Shown: positions 25,748 through 38,097 of the stretch, piece after piece
How the letters are laid out: the number at the start of each line of letters is the position of its first letter
Numbering within the stretch: the first letter of the stretch is position 1
From: Phycisphaerae bacterium
Lineage (GTDB): Bacteria > Planctomycetota > Phycisphaerae > SM23-33
Assembly: GCA_030745875.1 (NCBI GenBank)
Contig: JASLNT010000022.1
Span: forward strand, 62,001 to 126,000
Length of the DNA stretch: 64,000 bases
Reading direction: 5' to 3'
Made by a program: the position numbers and the translations under genes
The notes under the pieces: model-generated
Seen by the model: only the letters and a program-made list of their open reading frames with translations
Told to the model about the DNA's origin: nothing
Databases searched by the model: none

Positions 25748-27102
25748 TCGCACCACGATCCATTCTGATCTGGATAACCGGACTGCTGCTCGTTCCGGCG
25801 GCGCTTATATCGGCTGCCGATCCGACTATGGTTGTCGTGCTGTTGGGCGCTGCGACCCTAATTGCGGTCGTGGCGGTCGGTGATGCGGTGGCTGTGGGAG
25901 ATCGACTTGCGGGTGTCGAAATCCAGGCTCCCGCCATCACCCGCCTGAGCAAGGGCGTGGAAGGACAGTTCGCCCTGCAGGTGTTTAACCGAACCGACCG
26001 GGCGCTGCATATTCGCGTGGCGATTCCAACGGACCGCCATGTCGGGTGCGCCGAACGAGACAGATGGGTGGACTTGCCCGCAGAGTCCGGAATATCCGTC
26101 GAGTTCACTTGCCTCCCGACCGTCAGGGGCAAGTACGATCTGCAACAGTGCTGCGTCGCGATGGCCTCTCCTCTGGGCTTGTGGATTAAACGCAACACGC
26201 TGCCCTGCCAATCCGAGATACGCGTCCATCCCGACTTGATGTCGGAGCGAAAGCGGATATCGGCGGTGTTCCTGAACAGAGGCGGCGCTGGGGCCCACAT
26301 CCAGCGACAGGTCGGACGCGGACGAGAGTTCGACAACCTCCGAGAATACGTAGCCGGAGACGGTTACGATGAAATACACTGGAAAGCCACCGCCAAACGC
26401 GCCCGCCCGATCACAAAAGTCCTACGAATCGAACGCACGCAGGAAGTCAACGTTATCATCGACGCATCACGCCTGAGCGCTCGCGTGCCAGACGCTCCGA
26501 ACCGAACCGCCGCCGACATCGACGACCCGGCGGTTTCGACAATGCTCGAACGCTTCGTGACGGCGGCGATGATACTCGGGATGGCCGCCGACAAGCAGGG
26601 AGACCGGTTCGGCGTGATGAGCTTCTCCGACCGGGTCGACAACTTCGTCCGGGCCAGAACCGGACGAAGCCACTACCGCTCCTGCCGGGACGCAATGTAC
26701 GCCCTCCAGCCCAGAATGGTCGCCCCCGACTTCTCGGAGCTGTTCGCATTCATCAGAATGCGGCTCAGGCGTCGCGCCCTGCTGGTGTTCCTAACCTGTC
26801 TGGACGATCCGATCGTAGCCGAGAACTTCGCACACTGCCTGCCCCTGATCGCCAAGCAGCATCTTGTGGTGGTCAACATGATCAGACCCTGGGGCGTCGG
26901 AGAACTCTTCAGCGGTGAGAAGGTGTCGTCCGTGGACGATGTCTACAGCAGGCTCGGCGGACATCTCCGGCTTCAACAGCTGGAGGAACTCCAGAAAGGC
27001 CTCCAGCACTCCGGAGCCAGATTCAACCTCGTGGACAACGAGAGTCTTTGTCCGAGACTTGTCTCGCAATACATAAACCTCAAACACAGGCAACTGCTGT
27101 GA
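25744..27102 (+). CDS. DUF58 domain (VWA-like) protein
   Basis: 452 aa. Two N-terminal membrane helices (WITGLLLVPAALISA, MVVVLLGAATLIAVVAVG) are followed by a beta-sandwich and then the DUF58 core: GREFDNLREYVAGDGYDEIHW, and NVIIDASRLS at the place of a VWA metal site. DUF58 proteins pair with MoxR ATPases, and the two genes overlap by 4 nt here. The protein probably links the ATPase to the membrane subunits. It also overlaps the SpoIIM gene by 4 nt (GTGA). Confidence 0.88.
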   Translation: MIAPRSILIWITGLLLVPAALISAADPTMVVVLLGAATLIAVVAVGDAVAVGDRLAGVEIQAPAITRLSKGVEGQFALQVFNRTDRALHIRVAIPTDRHVGCAERDRWVDLPAESGISVEFTCLPTVRGKYDLQQCCVAMASPLGLWIKRNTLPCQSEIRVHPDLMSERKRISAVFLNRGGAGAHIQRQVGRGREFDNLREYVAGDGYDEIHWKATAKRARPITKVLRIERTQEVNVIIDASRLSARVPDAPNRTAADIDDPAVSTMLERFVTAAMILGMAADKQGDRFGVMSFSDRVDNFVRARTGRSHYRSCRDAMYALQPRMVAPDFSELFAFIRMRLRRRALLVFLTCLDDPIVAENFAHCLPLIAKQHLVVVNMIRPWGVGELFSGEKVSSVDDVYSRLGGHLRLQQLEELQKGLQHSGARFNLVDNESLCPRLVSQYINLKHRQLL

Positions 27103-28118
27103 TAATCGACCTCGAAAGATTCATAGCCCAGGAACGGCCCGTCTGGGACGAACTGGAGTCCATGACCGCCATGATCGAGCAGGCGCCCGGTTGGTCGCTG
27201 GACCTGCAGGGAGCCCAGCGTCTGCACTACCTGTTCGAACGCGCCGCAGCCGCACTGGCTAGAATCAACACGTTCTCCAGCGATCCCGAGGTCACACGCT
27301 ATCTCGAAACGCTCGTAGCGCGAACGTACGGAGCAATCCACTCCCTGGACCGCCAGCGCACGCGGTTCTCACCGCTCAAGTGGTTCTTTGGAACATTCCC
27401 GCGGACCTTCCGCAAGCATGTCGGAGCATTCGTATTGGCGTGCGCGGCGACCCTGGTGGGCGTCGCATTCGGAGGGATAATCTTCGTGGTTACTCCGGAA
27501 TCCAAGGAGACCATGATCCCGGCGATATTCTCGCACGCCTACCAGAGCCCCTCGGACCGCGTAGCCGCCGAAGAAGCAGCTCAGGAGGACCGTCTGGAAG
27601 GTTCAAAGAACACGTTCGCCCTGTTCCTGATGCAGAACAATATCCGAGTAACAATCCTCGCAGCCGCATTGGGGTTCACGTTTGGTATCGGTACGCTCAC
27701 CATGCTGTTCTACAATGGAGTGATTCTCGGAGTAATTTGCGTTGACTACATAGTAGACGGGCAGGGCGTATTCCTGACAGGATGGCTGCTGCCTCACGGA
27801 TCGATTGAGATTCCGGCGATATTGGTGGGCGCCCAGGCGGGCTTCCTGTTGGCTGGGGCGATAATCGGGCGGGGTACGCGCTTCTGCCTTAAGGCGCGAA
27901 TGAGAGAGGTGATGCCTTCGGTCGTAACGTTGATTTTCGGCGCGGCGATCATGCTGGTCTGGGCCGGGATCATCGAAGCGTTCTTCTCGCAGTATCACGC
28001 ACCGGTCCTTCCGTACTCTCTGAAAATCGCCTTTGGGGTCCTTCAATTGGGGCTGCTGATTGCGCTGCTGGGCGTGTGCGGGCGTAAGGCGAGTCAAACA
28101 GAGGAGGTCGGCGTCTGA
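27099..28118 (+). CDS. Stage II sporulation protein M-like membrane protein
   Basis: 339 aa from GTG 27099, which forms a GTGA overlap with the DUF58 stop; the open frame starts 51 nt earlier but inside that gene. The N-terminus is helical and cytoplasmic (ERPVWDELESMTAMIEQA). Membrane segments include VLACAATLVGVAFGGIIFVV, ILAAALGFTFGIGTLTMLFYNGVILG and the SpoIIM-type NTFALFLMQNN and GSIEIPAILVGAQAGFLLAG. SpoIIM-family proteins occur widely outside spore formers next to MoxR/DUF58/RDD genes. Here it is a subunit of that membrane system, not evidence of sporulation. Confidence 0.85.
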   Translation: MIIDLERFIAQERPVWDELESMTAMIEQAPGWSLDLQGAQRLHYLFERAAAALARINTFSSDPEVTRYLETLVARTYGAIHSLDRQRTRFSPLKWFFGTFPRTFRKHVGAFVLACAATLVGVAFGGIIFVVTPESKETMIPAIFSHAYQSPSDRVAAEEAAQEDRLEGSKNTFALFLMQNNIRVTILAAALGFTFGIGTLTMLFYNGVILGVICVDYIVDGQGVFLTGWLLPHGSIEIPAILVGAQAGFLLAGAIIGRGTRFCLKARMREVMPSVVTLIFGAAIMLVWAGIIEAFFSQYHAPVLPYSLKIAFGVLQLGLLIALLGVCGRKASQTEEVGV

Positions 28119-28900
28119 TGGGTGCCCGGAGATTCGACAAACTGGTTATCCGAACGCCCGAGGGTTTCACATTCTCGATGCTTCTGGCCGGACCGATTAT
28201 CCGATTCATGGCGTGGGTGATAGATACGCTGATCGTTGTCGGAATCATAATCATGGTCTTCATCGCCACCATCGGCTTCAGTCTCATCAGCGGAGATTTC
28301 GCAGGTATGTTCTTCTTTGTGATGTGCTTCGTTGTGTGGTTCGGTTATGGAATCGTGCTGGAGTGGTACTGCCACGGAAAGACCGTCGGAAAGCGGATAT
28401 TCAATCTCAGAGTAGTCGACGAACACGGGCTGCAGTTGACCTTCGCCCAGATCGCGGTGCGCAATCTCCTGCGAGCGGTCGACTGCCTGCCGTTGTTCTA
28501 CGTAGTCGGCGGATCCGTCAGCGTGCTCAGCAGGCGAAGCCAGCGCCTTGGCGACATCGCCGCCGGAACCGTGGTAGTCCGCACAGTGGAGGCTTCTCTG
28601 CCCAATCTGGCGGGGGTGGTCGGAGGCGATAAATACAACTCGTTTACGCACTATCCGCACATCGAAGCCAGACTCCGGCAGAGAGTATCCCCCGCCGAAG
28701 CACGAATCGCGCTGCAGGCGTTGTTGCGAAGAGACTCCCTGGACCCGGACCGCAGGATAGAACTGTTTGCCGAACTCGGCGAGCATTTCAAGGAAATGCT
28801 CGACTTCCCCGCCGAAGCCACCGACGGACTGTCCAACGAACAGTACATCCGCAACATAGTCGACACCCTCTTCAGATCGCAACTCGGAACACAACCGTAA
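28118..28900 (+). CDS. RDD family membrane protein
   Basis: 260 aa; its ATG shares a base with the stop of the SpoIIM gene (TGATG). It has about three membrane segments (IIRFMAWVIDTLIVVGIIIMV, GMFFFVMCFVVWFGYGIVL, LLRAVDCLPLFYVVGG) and the RDD signatures GKTVGKRIFNLRVV and RRSQRLGDIAAGTVVV. The C-terminal 90 residues are cytoplasmic and charged (RQRVSPAEARIALQALLRR). It ends the MoxR operon. A transporter or complex-anchoring role is possible but unproven. Confidence 0.82.
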   Translation: MGARRFDKLVIRTPEGFTFSMLLAGPIIRFMAWVIDTLIVVGIIIMVFIATIGFSLISGDFAGMFFFVMCFVVWFGYGIVLEWYCHGKTVGKRIFNLRVVDEHGLQLTFAQIAVRNLLRAVDCLPLFYVVGGSVSVLSRRSQRLGDIAAGTVVVRTVEASLPNLAGVVGGDKYNSFTHYPHIEARLRQRVSPAEARIALQALLRRDSLDPDRRIELFAELGEHFKEMLDFPAEATDGLSNEQYIRNIVDTLFRSQLGTQP

Positions 28901-28961
28901 AGAGAGAGCGGAACTCTCTTCAGACTATTGCGAAATCGGGCGGCTTGGCGACAATGGCGGT

Positions 28962-31028
28962 ATGATCGCACAGACACTTTTATCTCATCGGCGTCATTTC
29001 CGTATTCCAGCAGCCCGGATCATCGCGATCCTTGTCGCAACCGCGAGCGTCATGTCGGCTGGAGAACCGGTTTCCCTGACTGTCCTTCCGAAGACAATCG
29101 ACGGCGGCCCGCCCGGGGACATGATGAAGCGACACCTGCTCAAGGAGGTCCAGGTCGCCTGCGGAGCGTGGAGAAAGCGATATGAACAACTCAAGACTCC
29201 CCAGCAAGTCGCCGCATACCAGACGCGCCTGAAAACGTCCTTCGCAAAACAGCTCGGCGCCCTGCCGAAGCGAACCGACCTGAACGCGAGGATCGCAGGC
29301 AAGGTCCAACGCTCGGGGTTTTCCGTCGAGAAGATCATTTTCGAATCCCAACCCAGGCATTACGTGACGGCCTTGTTGTTCCTGCCGGATCGAAAACTGC
29401 ACAAACCGCCCTACCCCGGCGTGATCGTCCCCTGCGGGCACAGCGCCCTGGGCAAGGGTTACGATATGTATCAACGGGCCGGAGCGTTGCTAGCGCTGAA
29501 CGGTATCGCCGCGCTCGTGTTCGATCCGATCGATCAGGGCGAGCGCGGGCAACTGCTCGACAGCAAGGGACGCCCGCCGATGTGGGGCACAAAAGCTCAC
29601 ACGATGCTCGGCGTGGGCAGCATCCTGCTCGGGCGAAACACCGCATGGTTCGAAGTATGGGACGGGATGCGCGCAATCGACTATCTTCAGTCGCGCCCGG
29701 AAGTCGATCCCAAGCGTATAGGCTGCACGGGCAACAGCGGCGGCGGGACGCAGACATCGTATCTGATGGCGCTGGACGATCGCATATCCTGTGCGGCTCC
29801 GGGTTGCTATCTGACGAGCTTTGAACGCCTCCTGCAAACGATTGGCCCGGGCGACGCCGAACAGAACGTCTTCGGACAGATCGCATTCGGAATGCTGGAA
29901 GCCGACTACATCCTGATCCGAGCGCCGAAACCGACGCTCATATGCTGCGCATCGAGAGATTTCTTCGACATCGACGGAACGTGGGGCACCTTCCGCTACG
30001 CCAAGCGACTCTACACGCGCCTGGGCTATTCCCAGCGAGTGGACCTCGCCGAGACGGACAACACTCACGGTTTCCACATGCAGTTGCGGGTGGCTATGGT
30101 GCGATGGATGATGCGATGGCTTGACGGGAGAAACAAACCGATCACCGAACCGGACGACCTGAAAGTTCTGACAAAAACGGAATTCCTATGCACGCCGAAG
30201 GGGCAGGTCATGGCGATCGACGGAGCCCGCTCGGTATACGACATCAACGATGACCGTGCGGCGGTGCTGGCGAAGGAGCGACGGGAACTCTGGGCGCCCA
30301 AGCGACGGGCCGAAACGCTCAAACGGGCGGCTAGGCTTGCGGGCATCCGCCGCCTGAACAAATTACCGATTCCGGTCGTCACACGGGCGGGCGTAATCAA
30401 ACGGGGCAACTGCAGTATCGAGAAACTCATCATCAAACCTGAGGCGGGCGTCTATCTGCCCGCATTGCTGCTGACACCGAACAAGAAGACCGGATCCAAG
30501 CCGGTGGTCTATCTCCACGAAGGCGGTAAGACCGCCAATGCAGGCAGGGCGATTAACGAACTCGTCGCCGGCGGACGTGTAGTTCTCGCCGCAGACCTGC
30601 GAGGGATCGGCGAAACCGCCCAGAAGCGACAAAGGAAATTCGCGTCGCATTTCGGTGCGGACTGGCAGGATTTCTTCACTGCGTATCTGCTAGGCCGATC
30701 GTTCGTCGGCATGCGCGCAGAGGATGTGCTCACATGCGCCCGATGGCTGGCGAAACGCGAGAAGACCGCCTCGGTTGACATGATCGCAGTCGGGCACGTG
30801 GGCGTTCCGGCGCTGCACGCCGCAACGATCGAGCCCGACCAGTTCGCTTCGGTCAAACTCTCCGGTGTGCTTTCCTCATGGTCGGACGTCGTGCGGAAAC
30901 GCATCGTCAAGAGGCAACTGATAAACGTTGTCCACGGAGCCCTGGAAGTATACGACCTGCCCGACCTGGCCCGGTCGCTCGGCAAGAAACTAACCATCGC
31001 AGATCCCGCAAGCGCAGACGGCAAATGA
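28962..31028 (+). CDS. Secreted two-domain alpha/beta hydrolase (acetylxylan-esterase-like)
   Basis: 688 aa with signal-like N-terminus (ARIIAILVATASVMS). The first domain has a full catalytic set: nucleophile elbow G257-N-S259-G-G, acid in DFFDID (333-338) and His369 in NTHGFH. It resembles the planctomycete esterases annotated as acetylxylan esterase or 4-O-methylglucuronoyl esterase-like, which strip ester groups from plant or algal polysaccharides. The second domain (about 480-680) repeats the hydrolase fold (VVYLHEGGKTANA; VVLAADLRGIGET) but its elbow reads G611-H-V613-G-V, so the serine is missing and it should be inactive. It starts a small unit with the FGGY kinase gene, which begins 11 nt after its stop. 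Confidence 0.78.
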   Translation: MIAQTLLSHRRHFRIPAARIIAILVATASVMSAGEPVSLTVLPKTIDGGPPGDMMKRHLLKEVQVACGAWRKRYEQLKTPQQVAAYQTRLKTSFAKQLGALPKRTDLNARIAGKVQRSGFSVEKIIFESQPRHYVTALLFLPDRKLHKPPYPGVIVPCGHSALGKGYDMYQRAGALLALNGIAALVFDPIDQGERGQLLDSKGRPPMWGTKAHTMLGVGSILLGRNTAWFEVWDGMRAIDYLQSRPEVDPKRIGCTGNSGGGTQTSYLMALDDRISCAAPGCYLTSFERLLQTIGPGDAEQNVFGQIAFGMLEADYILIRAPKPTLICCASRDFFDIDGTWGTFRYAKRLYTRLGYSQRVDLAETDNTHGFHMQLRVAMVRWMMRWLDGRNKPITEPDDLKVLTKTEFLCTPKGQVMAIDGARSVYDINDDRAAVLAKERRELWAPKRRAETLKRAARLAGIRRLNKLPIPVVTRAGVIKRGNCSIEKLIIKPEAGVYLPALLLTPNKKTGSKPVVYLHEGGKTANAGRAINELVAGGRVVLAADLRGIGETAQKRQRKFASHFGADWQDFFTAYLLGRSFVGMRAEDVLTCARWLAKREKTASVDMIAVGHVGVPALHAATIEPDQFASVKLSGVLSSWSDVVRKRIVKRQLINVVHGALEVYDLPDLARSLGKKLTIADPASADGK

Positions 31029-31039
31029 AGGAGCCCCCC

Positions 31040-32557
31040 ATGCCGCAATACCTGCTGGCCCATGATATCGGAACGTCCGGAAACAAGGCCACCCTGTTCG
31101 ACACCAACGGACGGATGGTCGCCTCCCAAACCAGCGCCTACGACACCAACTTCTTCAACAATAACTGGGCTGAGCAAAACCCCGCCGACTGGTGGGATGC
31201 GGTGTGCGAATCGTCCAAGGCCCTGCTGGCCGAAATCGATCCGGGCGACCTAGCCGCCGTGGCGCTCAGCGGGCAGATGATGGGATGTCTTCCGGTCGCC
31301 GCAGACGGCAGGCCGCTTCGCCCGTCGATGATCTACTGCGATCAGCGTGCAGTCGCGGAAGCGGATCGTCTCACCGCGGAAATCGGCGCCGAAGCATTCT
31401 ACGGGATCGTAGGACACCGCATCAGCGCTTCGTATTCGATCGAGAAGCTGATGTGGCTCAAAGCCAACGAGCCCGACACCTACGCCGCAACGGCGCACAT
31501 GCTAAACGCGAAGGACTACATCAACTTCAAACTCACCGGGCAAATCGCCACCGACTACTCCGACGCCTCGGGCACAAACGCCTTCGACCTGAACAGCTTC
31601 AAATGGTCCGATACGATTATTCAAGCGGCAGGCGTGAATCCCGCCCTGCTGCCCGAGGCCCGCCCATCCACGGACATACTGGGCAAGATCACCGCAGAAG
31701 CAGCACAAGCAACCGGGCTGCTTGAAGGCACGCCGGTGGCGATCGGAGGCGGAGACGGCAGCTGCGCCGCGGTGGGCGTCGGGTGCGTTCGGGCGGGAAT
31801 GGCGTACGGGTATGTCGGCTCGTCGTCATGGATCGCGTTGGCGTCGGAGAAACCAATCGTCGATGAGCAGATGCGAACGATGAACTGGGCTCACGTCGTG
31901 CCCGGATACCTCCACCCGGCCGGAACCATGCAAACAGCCGGTTCTTCGTATCAATGGCTCAAGAACGAGATATGCCTGGCTGAAGTCGCCGCCGCCGAAG
32001 CACAAGGCGTAAGCCCCTACGAACTGATCGACGCAAAGATCGCCGACTCGCCGCCGGGAGCAAATGGGCTTATCTTCCTGCCGTACCTCATGGGCGAACG
32101 CACGCCGCGATGGAACCACAACGCCCGCGGAGCATTCATCGGTTTGACGCTGGGACACAAACGCGCCGACATGTTGCGCGCAGTCCTCGAAGGCGTGACA
32201 TATAATCTTTGCATAATTGCAGACATCTTCCGGGCGCACGTCCCGTTTGACAGCGTCACCGTCATCGGCGGCGGGGCTAAGGGCGCGGTCTGGCGACAAA
32301 TGATGGCCGACGTCTACAACTGTCGCATCCGGAAGCTGAACGTGCTCGAAGAGGCGACCTCGATGGGCGCTGCGGTCACCGCCGGAGTAGCGTCAGGCGT
32401 GTTTGAGAGCTTCGACGTGATCGACCGATTCGTAAGCGTAGACAGCACTCACGAACCCGACGCTGCAGCGGCGGCGGCCTACGACAGGATCAAACCGATA
32501 TTTGAGAAATCCTACCATGCGCTGGTCGATGTGTACGAGGACCTGGCGAAACTGTAA
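31040..32557 (+). CDS. FGGY-family carbohydrate kinase (xylulokinase-like)
   Basis: 505 aa from ATG 31040, which has AAGGAG 6-7 nt upstream; an in-frame ATG at 31025 overlaps the previous stop and is less likely. The N-terminal phosphate motif AHDIGTSGNKATLFD, substrate-side LSGQMMG, and the C-terminal ATP-site GGGAKGAVWRQMMADVYN match xylulokinase-like FGGY kinases. It would phosphorylate a sugar, probably xylulose or a related ketose, in the cytoplasm with ATP. The neighbouring esterase fits use of xylan-derived sugars (inference). The UroD-family gene starts 2 nt after it. Confidence 0.88.
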   Translation: MPQYLLAHDIGTSGNKATLFDTNGRMVASQTSAYDTNFFNNNWAEQNPADWWDAVCESSKALLAEIDPGDLAAVALSGQMMGCLPVAADGRPLRPSMIYCDQRAVAEADRLTAEIGAEAFYGIVGHRISASYSIEKLMWLKANEPDTYAATAHMLNAKDYINFKLTGQIATDYSDASGTNAFDLNSFKWSDTIIQAAGVNPALLPEARPSTDILGKITAEAAQATGLLEGTPVAIGGGDGSCAAVGVGCVRAGMAYGYVGSSSWIALASEKPIVDEQMRTMNWAHVVPGYLHPAGTMQTAGSSYQWLKNEICLAEVAAAEAQGVSPYELIDAKIADSPPGANGLIFLPYLMGERTPRWNHNARGAFIGLTLGHKRADMLRAVLEGVTYNLCIIADIFRAHVPFDSVTVIGGGAKGAVWRQMMADVYNCRIRKLNVLEEATSMGAAVTAGVASGVFESFDVIDRFVSVDSTHEPDAAAAAAYDRIKPIFEKSYHALVDVYEDLAKL

Positions 32558-32559
32558 TC

Positions 32560-33555
32560 ATGAGCATCCGACAGCGAACAATAGACGCAATCGAGCGGCG
32601 CCCGATAGACACCGTCCCCTACCATATTCGCTTCACCGGGCCGGCCCGCGACAAGATGGCGGGCTTCTATGGAGACCCGGGGTTCGAAGTGAGGCTCGGC
32701 AACTGTCTGTCGATGCACCGGGCCAGACGGATCGCTGAAGTCCGCCCTGGCGTCTGGCGGGATGAGTTCGGAGTAGAGTGGGACCGCAGCATCGATACGG
32801 ACATCGGCGTGGTGGTCAGCACTCTGATCGCACCTGGAACTCTTGGCGACTTTGAGTTTCCCGACCCAGGCGATCCATCGCTGTATGCGGACTTCGAAGC
32901 CGCAGGAAACGAGTTCGGCGATACGCTGGCGGTGGCGAAACTCAGCTACAACCTGTTCGAACGCGCCTGGTCGCTGGCGGGCATGGAGAATCTCCTTACG
33001 GCGATGATCGATGACCCGCGGTTCGTCCACACGCTGCTGGACCGCCTGACGGAATACTATCTGGCGATAATCGAGAACGTCTGCAGGTGGAGCATCGACG
33101 CGATTCTGTTCGGTGACGATTGGGGGCATCAGGGCGGATTGATGATGGGCCCGCACCTGTGGCGCGAGTTCATCAAACCGCGCATCACCCAACTCTACCA
33201 AGCCGCAAAGGCACGCGGAAAATACGTCTTCATCCACTGCTGCGGCGCCGTGCAGGAACTGTTTGATGAACTGATAGAATGCGGCCTCGACGTGTTCAAT
33301 CCGTTCCAGCCGGAGGCGATGGACGTATTCGAGATGAAGAAGCAGTTCGGCGACCGTCTGAGTTTCTACGGAGGAATCAGCACGCAGAAGACCCTCCCGT
33401 TTGGTACAGTTTCACAGGTCCGAGACGAAACTCACCGCCTCCTGGACGAAGTAGGTTCAACAGGCGGACTAATAGCCTCCCCCGCACACGCCATCCCCGC
33501 CGATGCAAAACCCGAGAATATAGCGGCAATGATCCAGGTTCTGCAGAATCAGTAG
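32560..33555 (+). CDS. Uroporphyrinogen decarboxylase-family protein
   Basis: 331 aa, 2 nt after the kinase gene. It has the UroD/MtaA-type TIM-barrel pattern: DAILFGDDWGHQGGLMMGPHLWREF, FIHCCGAVQELFDELIECGLDVFNPFQPEAMD and FYGGISTQKTLPFGTVSQVRDE. The haem-pathway UroD sequence motifs at the N-terminus are not seen. Members near sugar genes are common in planctomycetes and belong to the corrinoid-dependent methyltransferase-like branch, which may demethylate small methylated substrates (inference). A conserved His-x-Cys-type site (HCCG) could bind zinc as in MtaA. A haem-biosynthetic role is unlikely from context. Confidence 0.8.
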   Translation: MSIRQRTIDAIERRPIDTVPYHIRFTGPARDKMAGFYGDPGFEVRLGNCLSMHRARRIAEVRPGVWRDEFGVEWDRSIDTDIGVVVSTLIAPGTLGDFEFPDPGDPSLYADFEAAGNEFGDTLAVAKLSYNLFERAWSLAGMENLLTAMIDDPRFVHTLLDRLTEYYLAIIENVCRWSIDAILFGDDWGHQGGLMMGPHLWREFIKPRITQLYQAAKARGKYVFIHCCGAVQELFDELIECGLDVFNPFQPEAMDVFEMKKQFGDRLSFYGGISTQKTLPFGTVSQVRDETHRLLDEVGSTGGLIASPAHAIPADAKPENIAAMIQVLQNQ

Positions 33556-33574
33556 GACTGCCGCCGAAACAGCC

Positions 33575-33863
33575 TTACTTCACCGGTGCGAGGGTTACTG
33601 CGTGGAGGGTCATTATCCCCTTGCCGGGCGTACGTTGAAGTCGGACTTTTATGGTGGCTGGTCAATTTGGGCATAGCTGTCGTCGGCCTCAACACAATTC
33701 GCAAATCGCCAGTCGGCGTATGCGTAATATCACCGAGCCCGACGTCAATGTGCTTACCGGCCATTATATTGTTGCAATGCACCGCGATGACGTTTCGCCC
33801 GGTTTTCACGACGGCGTGAGCTTCGGGCGAGACCCGCCTGGCGACGCCCGTTCCAAACGCTCG
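33575..33863 (-). pseudogene. Decayed C-terminal end of a carbohydrate-active-enzyme-like gene
   Basis: On the minus strand, directly after the histidine kinase stop, one frame reads SPEAHAVVKTGRNVIAVHCN, then MAGKHIDVGL, the look of the sugar-binding jelly-roll segment (AVHCHQTxGGQYIDVGL) seen in many planctomycete glycosidases. A second frame, further on, reads KVRLQRTPGKGIMTLHAVTL, then APVK and a stop at 33575, like a natural protein end. The two pieces are in different frames and no start or body is present. I read it as the last ~90 residues of a lost gene, broken by at least one frameshift. The pieces are convincing; the exact parent family is not certain. Confidence 0.45.
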
Positions 33864-37561
<3,698 letters not shown>

Positions 37562-37565
<4 letters not shown>

Positions 37566-37801
37566 GCGGCGGCTCCCAATCGATGGTGATGATCGTCAGC
37601 AAACTCCCCGTGCTTTCTGCTTCCGTTATCCCACCGAAGCGCGCTGATGTGGGCAGGGCCAGGATGGATCACCACAATGAACGCCATCCCATCGTCGGCG
37701 GGCATCCCCCGGGCGGACTTAGCCCTCGCCGAGGCCTTCGTCCGCCTGGCTTCAGATTTAACTTTCGCCTTTGGCTTACTCGTGGTCTTCTCCTTGATCA
37801 T
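37562..37801 (-). pseudogene. Remnant of CheB domain of a CheB/CheR/PAS fusion
   Basis: 79 aa from ATG 37801, which has AGGTGA close upstream (an in-frame ATG at 37828 has none). It reads MIKEKTTSKPKAKVKSEARR, then MPADDGMAFIVVIHPGPAHISAL. Large CheB-CheR-PAS chemotaxis-type fusion proteins begin with just such a Lys/Ala-rich head and then have GIGASAGG (with the catalytic Ser), MPADSGMAFVVVQH and the rest. Here the GIGASAGG segment is missing and the CheB match breaks off after HISAL. The ORF ends in HHHRLGAAA, overlapping the kinase start. I infer that the kinase gene is the surviving PAS-kinase end of a longer CheB/CheR fusion. The ORF may now serve only for coupled translation. Confidence 0.55.
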
Positions 37802-38097
37802 CTTCTCACCTGCAACAAAGTGAGTCATGACGAACTTGTGATTTGTACGAGACCACAACTCTAAATTATATCCCTCCCTTTCATTTGTGCCCAACTTTGT
37901 TTCGGGATTAGACAGCGTCAATTGCTCTCTGTAGATTCCATCCTGCAAGTCGATTGGTCCCGGGGACCCGCCGTGAGCTCGCAACCCAAAGGCGCAAAAA
38001 GATTGCGGGCGATCTCCTGGTCCGCCAATTCCCCGAACATAATCTGAATGTGAAGCCAGCGGTAAAAACTACCGGCGTCTATCTGAGGTTCTTTCCA

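Noticed and set aside
27099..28118. SpoIIM as a sign of sporulation
   Set aside because: SpoIIM-family proteins are routinely found in MoxR/DUF58/RDD operons of non-sporulating bacteria; no other sporulation gene is present.
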